A stretch of 42,271 bases of DNA from an uncultured Selenomonadales bacterium (GTDB lineage Bacteria > Bacillota > Negativicutes > Selenomonadales > Selenomonadaceae). Position 1 is the stretch's first letter. The number at the start of each line of letters is the position of its first letter. The stretch spans positions 1 through 42,271 of the forward strand of contig CAMKFB010000014.1 in NCBI GenBank assembly GCA_946411735.1, in the 5' to 3' direction. The position numbers were made by a program, and so were the translations under genes. Shown in pieces: positions 1-9,656 of this stretch. The notes under the pieces were generated by a model, which was not told the DNA's origin, made no database searches, and saw only the letters and a program-made list of their open reading frames with translations.

Positions 1-1
1 C

Positions 2-1354
<1,353 letters not shown>

Positions 1355-1385
1355 TTCTTTCAACCGCCGAAGGAGGCGCGCTCCC

Positions 1386-1895
1386 TTGAAGACCCTTTTC
1401 ACCATCGGCTTTACCAAGAAAACCGCCGAGCAGTTTTTCAACCTTCTTTACTCGAGACACGTCCGCCGCCTCATCGATGTGCGCCTCTCCAATAACTCTC
1501 AACTTGCCGGCTTTGCGAAGGGCGTCGACTTAAAATTTTTCCTCGAGACCTTCTACGGCATTCCCTACGAACACGATTTGATGTTCGCGCCGACTACTTC
1601 ACTTTTCGATCGATACAGGGCAAAAAAAATGTCGTGGGAGGAATATGCCGAGCAGTTTGATGAGATCATGGACGAGCGCGACGCCGCCGAGTACATCAAA
1701 AATCTCGACTACGACATCGACCGCGCCTGCCTGCTTTGTGCCGAGGAATCCGCGCGGAACTGCCACCGCCGCCTCGTCGCCGAGCTCATCGCCGACACAC
1801 TCGACGACGTAACCATCGAACACCTTGGTGATCCGACATGGAAAGAGATATCGTTATTCTGGCCGCCAGCGAAAAAAACGGAGATTATTGCGTAG
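1386..1895 (+). CDS. DUF488 family protein
   Basis: This 169-residue protein matches the DUF488 family, whose biochemical role is not settled. Visible family features are the N-terminal FTIGFTKKTAEQF stretch, DVRLSNNSQLAGFAKG near residues 37-52, and a Cys-rich CLLCAEESARNCHRR block near residue 116. The start is TTG at 1386, chosen because AGGAGG lies 9 bases upstream. The last 58 bases overlap the start of the next gene in another frame, so the two products are probably translationally coupled and act together. It contains one copy of the palindrome TCCGCGCGGA at 1749. Confidence 0.85.
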   Translation: MKTLFTIGFTKKTAEQFFNLLYSRHVRRLIDVRLSNNSQLAGFAKGVDLKFFLETFYGIPYEHDLMFAPTTSLFDRYRAKKMSWEEYAEQFDEIMDERDAAEYIKNLDYDIDRACLLCAEESARNCHRRLVAELIADTLDDVTIEHLGDPTWKEISLFWPPAKKTEIIA

Positions 1896-2533
1896 CCGGC
1901 ATCGACGTCGACAGCGGCGAGTGGCTCCGCCCTTACACTCATAACGCCGAGACCAAGGGCGCCGTCCCGCTCCGCCACATCACTTACGACGACGGTACCC
2001 ACGTCAAGCTGTTTGATGTGGTTCGCATCGACTTTGCCGACAACTGCCGCAATCCCATGCAGCCCGAGAATTTTTATTACGACGAGACCGCGCGTTGGCG
2101 CAAGGTCGACAAGCTCACGCTCGATGAGGTGATAAAGCGGCGCGGGCTTGACGACCGCGTAAAAATTTTTTTCAATGCCGATCGCTCCGTCGTCGAACAA
2201 AATCTTGTCGACATAAAAAAACGAGAATCGCTGATCCTCGTCAAAGCCTTCGATTTATCGATCGTGGTCGAGCCGCCGCACGAACTCAGTCGCGACCGCT
2301 CGAAAAAATTTCGCCTCAACTTCTCCTACAACGGCATCAGTTATCAGCGCTTCTCAGTTGGCGACACTCGCATCCGCCGCTACTTCGGCGAAAAGGAGCT
2401 CGGCACTTATCCCTTCGCCGATTATAACTTCGTCGTGTTCAGTCTCACCGACAAATTTGATCTCAACGGCAAAAATTATAAGGTCGCCGCGCAATTTCTC
2501 GGGCGCGGGCGCCGTCAGACATTGCCCGCGTAA
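1838..2533 (+). CDS. DUF488-partner protein, possible dual-OB-fold domain
   Basis: This 231-residue protein has an N-terminus MERDIVILAASEKNGDYCVAG followed by a stretch (SGEWLRPY) that I associate with the small proteins accompanying DUF488 genes, described as dual OB-domain proteins. That recognition is tentative. There is no signal peptide or membrane segment. The protein is rich in beta-type sequence and ends in a basic tail (LGRGRRQTLPA). The ATG at 1838 sits inside the DUF488 gene, giving a 58-base overlap, and there is no strong Shine-Dalgarno site, which suits translational coupling. Its 3' end overlaps the convergent amrS gene by 19 bases. Function is unknown; an OB fold would suggest nucleic-acid binding. 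Confidence 0.7.
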   Translation: MERDIVILAASEKNGDYCVAGIDVDSGEWLRPYTHNAETKGAVPLRHITYDDGTHVKLFDVVRIDFADNCRNPMQPENFYYDETARWRKVDKLTLDEVIKRRGLDDRVKIFFNADRSVVEQNLVDIKKRESLILVKAFDLSIVVEPPHELSRDRSKKFRLNFSYNGISYQRFSVGDTRIRRYFGEKELGTYPFADYNFVVFSLTDKFDLNGKNYKVAAQFLGRGRRQTLPA

Positions 2534-3354
2534 ACGTAATTCAAATGCCGCTTCGCCGTCGACACCAACTCGTAAATCGTCTCGACCGGCGTCGGCGGGC
2601 GATCATTGACTTTGTAGCGCGGGAAGAATCGGCTGATGTGCAGCGGAATGTCCGGCGACAGCGACGCAAGCCATTCCGCCTCCCGCTCCATCTCGACGAT
2701 CGAATCGTTTGCACCCGGTACGATCAGCGTCGTCACCTCGACGTGGCACATCGACGACGCCAGTTCGATCGTCCGTTTGACCGTCGCAAAGTCCCCGCCG
2801 ATCCATCGATAAAATTCTTCGTTGAACGCCTTCAGGTCGATGTTGAGCGCATCAATCAGCGGGAGAATTTCCATCAGCGGCTTCTCGCAAATCGTCCCGT
2901 TGGTGACCAGTACCGACTCAAGCCCGACCTCGTGCAGCAGCATCGACGTGTCGCGCACGAACTCGTAACTGATGAACGGCTCGTTGTAGGTGAAGGCGAC
3001 TCCGATATTGCCCTTGAGCCGCTTTGACATGTCGACGGCGATCTCCGTCAAGCGCGCGGGCGTGACATCCTGCGTCTTAAATGTATGATCCGCCATCGAG
3101 ATCGAGTAGTTTTGACAGAAGGGGCAGTTGAGATTGCAACCGAAACTGCCGACGGACAAAATCCAACTGCCCGGGTGGAAACGATAAAGCGGCTTCTTCT
3201 CGATCGGATCGAGCGCGATCGAAGTCAGACGCCCGTAGTTGATGTCGACGATTTTGCCGTCGACGTTGGCGCGCGCCCTGCACCGACCTGTCTCGCCCTC
3301 TGCAAGAGTGCAGTGGTGAGGACAGAGCGGGCAGGCTGTTTTTTTTTCGCTCAT
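2515..3354 (-). CDS. amrS: AmrS-type radical SAM enzyme
   Basis: This 279-residue protein belongs to the radical SAM enzymes of the AmmeMemoRadiSam group, related to pyruvate formate-lyase activases. The cluster-binding CxxxCxxC is C73-N-L-N-C77-P-F-C80. A second cysteine set (C8, C11, C15, C25) precedes it, as is usual in this group. LVTNGT and the NIDLKAFNEEFYRW segment are also characteristic. The reaction is not established for this family. No AMMECR1 or Memo gene is visible nearby. It is the last gene of the envelope operon: its ATG overlaps the stop of the serine hydrolase gene (ATGA). It is slightly short for the family. Its 3' end overlaps the convergent DUF488-partner gene by 19 bases. 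Confidence 0.85.
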   Translation of the reverse strand: MSEKKTACPLCPHHCTLAEGETGRCRARANVDGKIVDINYGRLTSIALDPIEKKPLYRFHPGSWILSVGSFGCNLNCPFCQNYSISMADHTFKTQDVTPARLTEIAVDMSKRLKGNIGVAFTYNEPFISYEFVRDTSMLLHEVGLESVLVTNGTICEKPLMEILPLIDALNIDLKAFNEEFYRWIGGDFATVKRTIELASSMCHVEVTTLIVPGANDSIVEMEREAEWLASLSPDIPLHISRFFPRYKVNDRPPTPVETIYELVSTAKRHLNYVYAGNV

Positions 3355-4262
3355 GTTTTACTCTCCTGCTCAATAATCTGCGCGACTTTGATCGCGATCG
3401 CCTTCATTCGATCGATCGCGTCCTCGCGCCCGTCAATGTCATCGTTCATTATCACCAACACGAAATCGCCCGCCGCTCCGTAAAATATTCCGCCGTCATC
3501 GTAAAGCCCCGCGACCTCCCCCGTCTTGTGCGCGATATTCCAATACGGCAACGCGCTCGGGAAGCAATCCGTGTCCTCCTGTTTCAACAGATAATCGATC
3601 ATCAACAGATCACGCGCCTCGTCAACGCACTCGTGTCGATAAATCCGTCGAAACAATTCCCCAAGGTCGAGCACCGACGACAGGTTCGTCATCTTGCCCT
3701 CATCGAGCATCATTTTGTGATTCATCACCGTGTCATGGCAGCCGTTCTCTCGAATGTAGCGGTTGATGTTGTTCATCCCCAGCCGATCGATCAAAATGTT
3801 CGTCGCGGTGTTGTCGCTCTCGACGATCATCAACTCGATCGCCTTGCGCACCGGCACCTGCGCTCCGACGCCCTCGCCCGCGATCGAGCCCGCCCCGCCG
3901 ACCATATTTTCTTCCGTCAACGTGAGCCGCTCGTCGAGCGATAATTTTCCGTCCCGAACGTCCGCCATCGCCGCCGCCATCACGAACATCTTTATCATGC
4001 TCGCCGGTCGCATCGGGCGCGATTGAAAGATGATCGGCTCGCCCGTCTTCGGATTAAAAAAATATACCGCGAACCGCGATACTTCTTCACCCAGCTCCGC
4101 GCGGAGCATTCGCTCGAAATCATCGGTTGAAGGCTTCGTGCGTTTTTCCGTCGCCGTCGATTGCTCCGATTGCGGGACAAAAAAATATAATGCCGTCAGC
4201 ACCGCCACCAGCACGATGTTGACCGCGATTAAAAGTTTTATACTGCCGTCGAGTTTGATCAT
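3351..4262 (-). CDS. Membrane-anchored class A beta-lactamase-like serine hydrolase
   Basis: This protein of about 303 residues has the fold and active site of penicillin-recognising serine hydrolases. It shows the SxxK motif SMIK (Ser88, Lys91 from the chosen start), SDN in the segment VESDNTATN, and KTG in AHKTGEVAG. An N-terminal hydrophobic segment (residues about 8-30) anchors it outside the cytoplasmic membrane. Plausible roles are a D,D-peptidase-like enzyme or a beta-lactamase. The operon with an LCP protein and a deacetylase favours cell-wall remodelling over resistance. I chose ATG at 4262 because it places the membrane segment normally. A TTG at 4301, touching the upstream stop codon, is the alternative; neither has a good ribosome site. 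One TCCGCGCGGA copy lies at 4096. Confidence 0.85.
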   Translation of the reverse strand: MIKLDGSIKLLIAVNIVLVAVLTALYFFVPQSEQSTATEKRTKPSTDDFERMLRAELGEEVSRFAVYFFNPKTGEPIIFQSRPMRPASMIKMFVMAAAMADVRDGKLSLDERLTLTEENMVGGAGSIAGEGVGAQVPVRKAIELMIVESDNTATNILIDRLGMNNINRYIRENGCHDTVMNHKMMLDEGKMTNLSSVLDLGELFRRIYRHECVDEARDLLMIDYLLKQEDTDCFPSALPYWNIAHKTGEVAGLYDDGGIFYGAAGDFVLVIMNDDIDGREDAIDRMKAIAIKVAQIIEQESKT

Positions 4263-4301
4263 ATAACCGTGATATCCGAAAGGGGGCGTGAGCGGGCTCA
4301 A

Positions 4302-5195
4302 TCACCAAGGTTGCGGCGTCATGGGCGTCACGACTCCGAATGTAAAGCCGCGCTCCCTCAATACGCGAATGATGTCCGGCAGCGCCGCCACCGTTTCCTC
4401 TTTGCCCGCGTTGCAATGCAACAGCACGATCGCCGCGTTGTTCTTCACGCCCCGATCCAATTGCTTTTCGATGATCGCAACCATCTCCGCCGCCGACAAT
4501 TTCATGCCCGTCGCCGCGTCCTCGCAACTGATATTCCAATCGTGCTCGAAATAGCCGCAAGCCTGCATCATCGGCAGATAATCATCCGTCCACATGCCCG
4601 CTCGACCGCCCGGCGCCCGAATGATCAGCGGACGCACGCCGATAATCTCATGGATCAGGTCATCCGTGTTCGTCAGCTGGATCAAAAAATTCGACGCCGT
4701 CGGATAAAGCTCGTTGTACTTATGAGTGTATGAATGATTGCCGATCGCATGCCCCTCCGAGTAAATCCGCTTGAGCACATCGGGATATTGCTCGATCTGA
4801 CTGCCGACCACATAAAATGTGCCGAGAACGCCCTCCTGCTTGAGAATGTCGAGCACCGCCGGCGTATTCTTATCATCGGGACCGTCATCGAACGTCAAAT
4901 ACGCAACCTGCTCGTAAGTGTACGGCTCGAGATAAGGCGCCTCCATCGGCAAGCCCATCTCCTGCCGCGTCCACAACGTGTATTGATCGTAGACCGGCGT
5001 CGTCACGTTGTCCAACTCGTAGAGATTCGAATAATCGTCGCTCACGATCATTATGTTTGTCGGCGGAGGATATTCCACGGTCGAAACTTGCTCCTCGACC
5101 GGCGGCTCGACCTTCGGCGCGGGCGGTTGTTCGCCGCAACCGATTGCCGTCAGCGTCAACGCCACAAGCGCCGCCACCGATAAAAATTTTTTCAT
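4302..5195 (-). CDS. Polysaccharide deacetylase (CE4), probable lipoprotein
   Basis: This 297-residue secreted protein carries a NodB-type deacetylase domain, which removes N- or O-acetyl groups from peptidoglycan or another envelope glycan using a divalent metal. Visible motifs are LTFDDGPDD (catalytic Asp and metal Asp), HSYTH (metal His pair), and RAPGGRAG (substrate groove). The N-terminus MKKFLSVAALVALTLTAIGC is a signal peptide ending in a lipobox-like AIGC, so Cys20 is probably lipidated. A Pro/Glu-rich linker follows. GGAGG lies 11 bases before the ATG and overlaps the end of the upstream LCP gene, which supports one operon. The exact substrate cannot be read from the sequence. Confidence 0.9.
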   Translation of the reverse strand: MKKFLSVAALVALTLTAIGCGEQPPAPKVEPPVEEQVSTVEYPPPTNIMIVSDDYSNLYELDNVTTPVYDQYTLWTRQEMGLPMEAPYLEPYTYEQVAYLTFDDGPDDKNTPAVLDILKQEGVLGTFYVVGSQIEQYPDVLKRIYSEGHAIGNHSYTHKYNELYPTASNFLIQLTNTDDLIHEIIGVRPLIIRAPGGRAGMWTDDYLPMMQACGYFEHDWNISCEDAATGMKLSAAEMVAIIEKQLDRGVKNNAAIVLLHCNAGKEETVAALPDIIRVLRERGFTFGVVTPMTPQPW

Positions 5196-5211
5196 TCAAA
5201 TAAGCCTCCAA

Positions 5212-6345
5212 TCAGGCATCACTGTCGGTCAAATCCACGATGTCGCGCCGATCGAGATAGTCAATCAGCCGACGGTCGCGCGCCTTATTGACGTTCTCGT
5301 CATACTCGTCGACGGAATGATCGACGTAATACGGCACCGAGTCAACGTACTCGTCGGCGAGCAGCTCAAAATGCTCGTCGATTTTTTTGTTGCGAGCGAA
5401 GGCAAGATTGTCGGTCACAATCTCCCCGAGCCGCTCGATATTCGGCACCAGATAGCTCACGTCGTCGATGTAAAGCCAGCGCCCGGGCACGATGCCGGTT
5501 TTGATGCCGTCGACGGACTCATCGGCGTTTTTGAGCGTGGCGGCGATCGAGATCATATCGCCGACGGAGAGATCGGTTTTGAGCGCTTGACGCGCCTCTT
5601 TGATCATCTCCGGCAACTGCATGACGATCGAGGGATCGCTCAACTTATCGGCGCAAGCCTTCATGAATTTCTGTTGACGACGAACGCGACCGGCATCGCC
5701 TTCCTCATCGCGATAGCGAACGTAAGTGATCGCCGTCGCGCCGTCCATATGTTGGCGCCCGGGCTTGAGATCGATCACCAGCCCGCCGTTGTCGTCCCAA
5801 GGATCCTCGTATTTCATACGCTTCTCGACGTCGATATCGATGCCGCCCATCGCATCAATCAGGCGGCTGAAGGAATTGGTGTCGACGATGACGTAATGGT
5901 CGATGTCGATGCCGAGAAAATTCTCGACGGTCGAGCGCGAAAGTTTTTCGCCGCCGTAAGCGTAAGCGGCGTTGATCTTGTCAAAGCCGTGGCGGCTGAT
6001 CTTGACGCGGGTATCGCGCGGGATCGACAGCAACGAGACGTGATCGCTCTTGGGATCGATCGAAGCGACCATCAGCGTGTCGGAGCGCCCAACATCATCC
6101 TTTCGCTCGTCGACACCCATGAGCATAATCGTCGTGCGCGCGCCAAGCTTTTGATGTTGCGGCGTCGTCGGCTTGACGGTCTCGATCGGCGGCTCAGAGA
6201 CATCGGGATTGAATTTGAAGCCGGTGTAGAAAACGACCGAGGTGATCGATATGATGAAACAAATCAACAAAAACCTGATGCGGCGCATCTTGACCGCGCG
6301 GCGGCGACGACGCTCCGCCAGTCTCGAACGAGGGTAATCAGTCAT
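5212..6345 (-). CDS. LytR-CpsA-Psr (LCP) family envelope protein
   Basis: This 377-residue LCP protein is probably a phosphotransferase that attaches glycopolymers to peptidoglycan or another envelope acceptor. A short, very basic cytosolic tail (RLAERRRRRAVKMRR) precedes one membrane helix at residues about 24-42, and the LCP domain lies outside. Family motifs are GVDERKDDVGRSDTLMVAS, SIPRDTRV, INAAYAYGG, YVRYRDEEGDAGRVRRQQ and the Arg-rich cluster that binds the polyprenyl pyrophosphate head group. GGAGG is 9 bases before the ATG. It is the first gene of a four-gene operon driven by the promoter at 6388-6416, divergent from the flagellin promoter. Confidence 0.92.
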   Translation of the reverse strand: MTDYPRSRLAERRRRRAVKMRRIRFLLICFIISITSVVFYTGFKFNPDVSEPPIETVKPTTPQHQKLGARTTIMLMGVDERKDDVGRSDTLMVASIDPKSDHVSLLSIPRDTRVKISRHGFDKINAAYAYGGEKLSRSTVENFLGIDIDHYVIVDTNSFSRLIDAMGGIDIDVEKRMKYEDPWDDNGGLVIDLKPGRQHMDGATAITYVRYRDEEGDAGRVRRQQKFMKACADKLSDPSIVMQLPEMIKEARQALKTDLSVGDMISIAATLKNADESVDGIKTGIVPGRWLYIDDVSYLVPNIERLGEIVTDNLAFARNKKIDEHFELLADEYVDSVPYYVDHSVDEYDENVNKARDRRLIDYLDRRDIVDLTDSDA

Positions 6346-6387
6346 TATGCATTGCCTCCGGATGAATGATTTATAATTCCACGGCGG

Positions 6388-6416
6388 ATTGTACTACGTT
6401 GATCGGCGCATGGCAA
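6388..6416 (-). promoter_or_regulatory. Sigma-70-type promoter for the LCP operon
   Basis: On the minus strand TTGCCA (6411-6416) and TACAAT (6388-6393) are separated by exactly 17 bases and point at the LCP gene, whose start is 43 bases beyond the -10 box. Matches are 5 of 6 and 5 of 6 to consensus. Confidence 0.65.
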
Positions 6417-6464
6417 CGTGATTTTATAATGTAAAAATGCGCGGGAGAAAATTTTTGGCGCGGC

Positions 6465-6494
6465 TTGACACGGGGATAAGGATCGATTTACAAT
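6465..6494 (+). promoter_or_regulatory. Sigma-70-type promoter for the flagellin gene
   Basis: TTGACA (6465-6470), an 18-base spacer and TACAAT (6489-6494) point at the flagellin gene 77 bases on. A second TATAAT lies at 6503-6508 without a matching -35. I see no clear sigma-28 (FliA) promoter, which is the usual one for flagellin, so housekeeping-sigma transcription plus leader control is the simplest reading. Confidence 0.6.
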
Positions 6495-6500
6495 ACACGT

Positions 6501-6570
6501 GATATAATATAAAAGGATTAGACTGGGTTTAGTAGAAGGATTTACTACAAACACGGAGGTGTGAACTCAA
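6501..6570 (+). promoter_or_regulatory. Flagellin leader with repeated GGA sites, CsrA-like control region
   Basis: The expected leader holds three GGA motifs: AAGGATT at 6513-6519, AAGGATT again at 6536-6542, and the Shine-Dalgarno CGGAGG at 6554-6559. The middle one sits in the loop (6535-6542) of a hairpin whose arms are 6527-6534 and 6543-6552, with two bases bulged. CsrA is known to bind GGA in hairpin loops together with a second site over the ribosome site, as in the flagellin leader of Bacillus subtilis. Regulation here is inferred; no csrA or fliW gene is in the window. Confidence 0.5.
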
Positions 6571-9500
6571 ATGGCAATGAAGGTTTTGCGGAACGATCTG
6601 ACGACGCTCGCGCTCAACGCGTTCGACCGAAGCGTCAAAACGATCGGCAAGGCGTTGGCTCGAGTCGCAAGCGGGCAAAAAATCGTCAGCGCCGCGGAGG
6701 ATGCATCGCAATTTGCGGTGTCCGAACGAATGCGGCATATGATCCGCGATCTCGATCGCTCATCGGAGAACATTCAAAACGAGTCGACGATGCTCAAAAT
6801 CGCCGAAGGCGCGATCTCCTCGACGCTCGATATCGTCAATCACATGCGCGAGAAGGCAACGCAGGCCGCCGACGTCAATATGACCGACACGGAGCGGCGG
6901 GCGCTGCAAAAGGAAATGGACACGCTCATCGATCAGATCGATCAAAATTCGCGGGTTCAATTCAACAACAAGTTCCTGCTCGACGGCGGTTCTTCGCCGA
7001 TGTACTCGAACAAGTACAACAAGCAGGAGCTGGTGGCGCGCGCGCTCAACTCGTCGTGGATCAAGGATTCGGTCGCGGTCATCAAAGACACGTACGGCTT
7101 GGACTTCCAAAGCAGCACGTCGTCGATTCACAAGATGAACATTTACCTTGATGAAGACGGCGATTCGGCGGTGACGACGAGCATTTCCGCTTCGGGCGAT
7201 GCGATCGATCTGCATTTCAATACGAGTCTTTTCGATGAAAATTACATGCGCAATCCGAACGGCGTTTCGACCGACGAGGAGGCGCATTTCTTGGATCGGC
7301 AGATTGCGCGGAGCATGGCGGATGCCGTGTTCATGGCGAATTTCAAAAACTACGAGCAGTTGCAGGCGGATAATCCGGACATTCTTGAGGGCTTGCGTAC
7401 GGCGCTCGACGGCGGAGACGACGATGGCGATCTCAGCACGGGCTTTAAGATGATTCGTCTGATGGCGAATAAGTCTCAGCTGACGGTGTCGGATTTCGCC
7501 CACGAATTTACGCGGACGCTTGCTGACGGTTGGAGCGTTGACGCCGCGATCCAGCATTCGACGCATTATATATTCAACAGTGCTGCCGATGTTCAGGCGC
7601 GCGCCGACGCCCTTACCGACGAGGCTGATCTCGACAGAGAGGCGGGCATTCGTCTTACCACACACGATATCGGCTCGATCAACGGCGAGGACGCCGGACG
7701 CGGCGGCGATAAGAGTGCTTACACGGCAATTCGCGAGACAAGCACGCCTTCCAACTGGAAACTGCCGTCGAAACCGACGACTTTCAGCGCGGGGCTCGAG
7801 ATCACTTGGAAGAATGAAGAAGTGCTTGCCGATACCGACGGCGGCGGCGGCTTCCAATTCCAAATCGGCGCGAACGCTTACGACAAGATGAATGTCGGCT
7901 TGTTCAATATGTCGGCGCGGGCGCTCGGGCTCATCGACGAAGAAGGTCAGACGCTCCAAATCTCTTCGCGCGGCAACGCGTTGGAGGCAGTCAACGTGCT
8001 CGATCGCTTGGTGAATACCCTGTTGCAACATCAGGCGGATATCGGAGCGCTGCACATGCGCGTCGATTTCACGACGAACAATCTCGAGACGAGCAGCAAC
8101 AATATACAGGCGGCGGAGTCGATCATTCGCGACGCGGATATGGCCAAGGAAATGGTCGAGATCAGCCGCGGGCGGGCGTTGGAGAATGCGTCGCAATCGG
8201 TGTTGGCTCAAGCAAATCAGAACTCGGAAAAAGTTTTGCAGGTGCTGTCGAATGACTCCGCGCCAATCGAAGTGCACGCCAATACGATTCAAGCCAAGCA
8301 CACCTACGACGAGAATTTGTCGGAGGTCGGCAAGGATCTCAAGCAGATTTCGAGCGGCGAGAAGATCACCGATCCGACGGACGGCTCTTCGCCGTATCAG
8401 ATGGGCGAGAATGTGGAAGCGAAGTTGCGCGTGCTCGAGCGCGACAGTCAAAATGTACAGGACGGCTCGACGATCCTCAAGGTGGCGCAATCGACGCTCG
8501 AGACGGTTGTCGACGATTTGAGATCGTTGAGGGAGCTTGCGGTCGCTGCCGCCAACGGTCATAACTCCGACGTCGATCGTCGCATTTTGCAGAAGGATTT
8601 CGATCAAATTCGCGACAAGATCAACGATTTGGTTTTGCAGACGACCTACAACGGCAAGGAACTGGTCGGCGGGCGCTATCAGAGGTTCTACACGACGTTC
8701 GACAGCGCCTCGAACACCGCCAAGATCAACGAAAATCTGGGCGTGTCGATACAGCACGGCTCGGAATCGGGGCAATCGGTGAACTTCTATATCAGCGATC
8801 TGCAGACGAAGAATCTCGGCGGCTCGAATGTTCGTAAGGAGAATCTCGACAAGCTGCTCAACAGTCGGGAGTTCGTCAACAGTCGGAACGCGGCGGAGCT
8901 GACGAATTTGACGGAGTTGCAATCGCAGTTGGAGCAGATGCGCGAGGACACGAGTGTGTTGCTTCGCGATGAGAATTTGCAGCAGCGGTTGCAAGGCGTG
9001 TTCGATCGATTTGAGAGTCTCGACAGTCTTGAGGAGGGCGAGACGCCCAACATTCGGCACGCGGTGATGAATGCATATCTCAACACCGGAAGCGTCAGCG
9101 ATACGGTTGAGAATTTGGATCGCTACGAATTTTTGAAGCCGATGCTTGAGGAGGCGATGGTGGTCGATGCGTTGAACACTCGTCTCGATACGGAAGGCAA
9201 TGTGATTGAGACGGACGCGGACGCGGAGCCGATTGCCGATCTCGAGTCGGTGGAAGTTTTGAAGGACGCGGCGGGCAAATCGTTGGACGACGTGACGATC
9301 GACAACATTCACAACGCGAACGTGGCGATGCACATAGTGTCGAGCGCGTTTGACCAGGCGTTGAGCGAAGCGGCGACATTGGGGGCGTCCGTGGCGCGGT
9401 TGGATTACACGAGCCAAAACATCTCCGCGCAGATCACGAACACGGAAGAGATGAACTCGACGATCCGCGATGCGGATATGGCCAAGTCGATGTCGAAATA

Positions 9501-9591
9501 CATGCGGGATCGGATGCTGACGGATGCGTCGCAGGCAATGTTGTCGCACGCGATCAAAGACCCGCTGATGGTGCTGACGTTTGCACAATGA
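6571..9591 (+). CDS. Tandem double flagellin (two complete flagellin modules in one chain)
   Basis: This 1006-residue protein is about twice or more the length of an ordinary flagellin. Module 1 has a flagellin N-terminal helical domain at about 1-145 (RVASGQKIVSAAEDASQFAV, then LKIAEGAISSTLDIVNHM), a variable region to about 455, and a C-terminal domain ending near 562 (IIRDADMAKEM, ASQSVLAQANQ, EKVLQVL). Module 2 begins again near 568 with ISSGEKITDPTDGSSPY, ILKVAQSTLETVVDD and LRSLRELAVAAANGHNSD, a variable part from about 705, and a second C-terminal domain at 925-1006 (STIRDADMAKSM, DASQAMLSHA). There is no stop codon between them. The start at 6571 has GGAGGT ten bases upstream, and a strong terminator follows. 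It would be a filament subunit; whether it forms the main filament or a special segment is unknown. No other flagellar gene is in the window. Confidence 0.93.
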   Translation: MAMKVLRNDLTTLALNAFDRSVKTIGKALARVASGQKIVSAAEDASQFAVSERMRHMIRDLDRSSENIQNESTMLKIAEGAISSTLDIVNHMREKATQAADVNMTDTERRALQKEMDTLIDQIDQNSRVQFNNKFLLDGGSSPMYSNKYNKQELVARALNSSWIKDSVAVIKDTYGLDFQSSTSSIHKMNIYLDEDGDSAVTTSISASGDAIDLHFNTSLFDENYMRNPNGVSTDEEAHFLDRQIARSMADAVFMANFKNYEQLQADNPDILEGLRTALDGGDDDGDLSTGFKMIRLMANKSQLTVSDFAHEFTRTLADGWSVDAAIQHSTHYIFNSAADVQARADALTDEADLDREAGIRLTTHDIGSINGEDAGRGGDKSAYTAIRETSTPSNWKLPSKPTTFSAGLEITWKNEEVLADTDGGGGFQFQIGANAYDKMNVGLFNMSARALGLIDEEGQTLQISSRGNALEAVNVLDRLVNTLLQHQADIGALHMRVDFTTNNLETSSNNIQAAESIIRDADMAKEMVEISRGRALENASQSVLAQANQNSEKVLQVLSNDSAPIEVHANTIQAKHTYDENLSEVGKDLKQISSGEKITDPTDGSSPYQMGENVEAKLRVLERDSQNVQDGSTILKVAQSTLETVVDDLRSLRELAVAAANGHNSDVDRRILQKDFDQIRDKINDLVLQTTYNGKELVGGRYQRFYTTFDSASNTAKINENLGVSIQHGSESGQSVNFYISDLQTKNLGGSNVRKENLDKLLNSREFVNSRNAAELTNLTELQSQLEQMREDTSVLLRDENLQQRLQGVFDRFESLDSLEEGETPNIRHAVMNAYLNTGSVSDTVENLDRYEFLKPMLEEAMVVDALNTRLDTEGNVIETDADAEPIADLESVEVLKDAAGKSLDDVTIDNIHNANVAMHIVSSAFDQALSEAATLGASVARLDYTSQNISAQITNTEEMNSTIRDADMAKSMSKYMRDRMLTDASQAMLSHAIKDPLMVLTFAQ

Positions 9592-9614
9592 TGCGCAGCT
9601 GATAAAAAAATTTT

Positions 9615-9638
9615 GGGAGGCAATCGCCTCCCTTTTTT
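9615..9638. terminator. Bidirectional terminator between flagellin and glyA
   Basis: GGGAGGC (9615-9621), loop AATC, GCCTCCC (9626-9632) and six T (9633-9638) form a textbook plus-strand terminator for the flagellin gene. A run of seven A at 9604-9610 gives a T run on the other strand, so it may also end the convergent glyA operon. Confidence 0.9.
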
Positions 9639-9656
9639 ATGCTCCGCGCGGAGCCG

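Noticed and set aside
6760..9588. A 942-codon open frame antisense to the flagellin gene
   Set aside because: It is a shadow caused by GC-rich codon bias. The product is a basic Arg/His/Val-rich sequence with no domain, and the plus strand has clear flagellin domains throughout.
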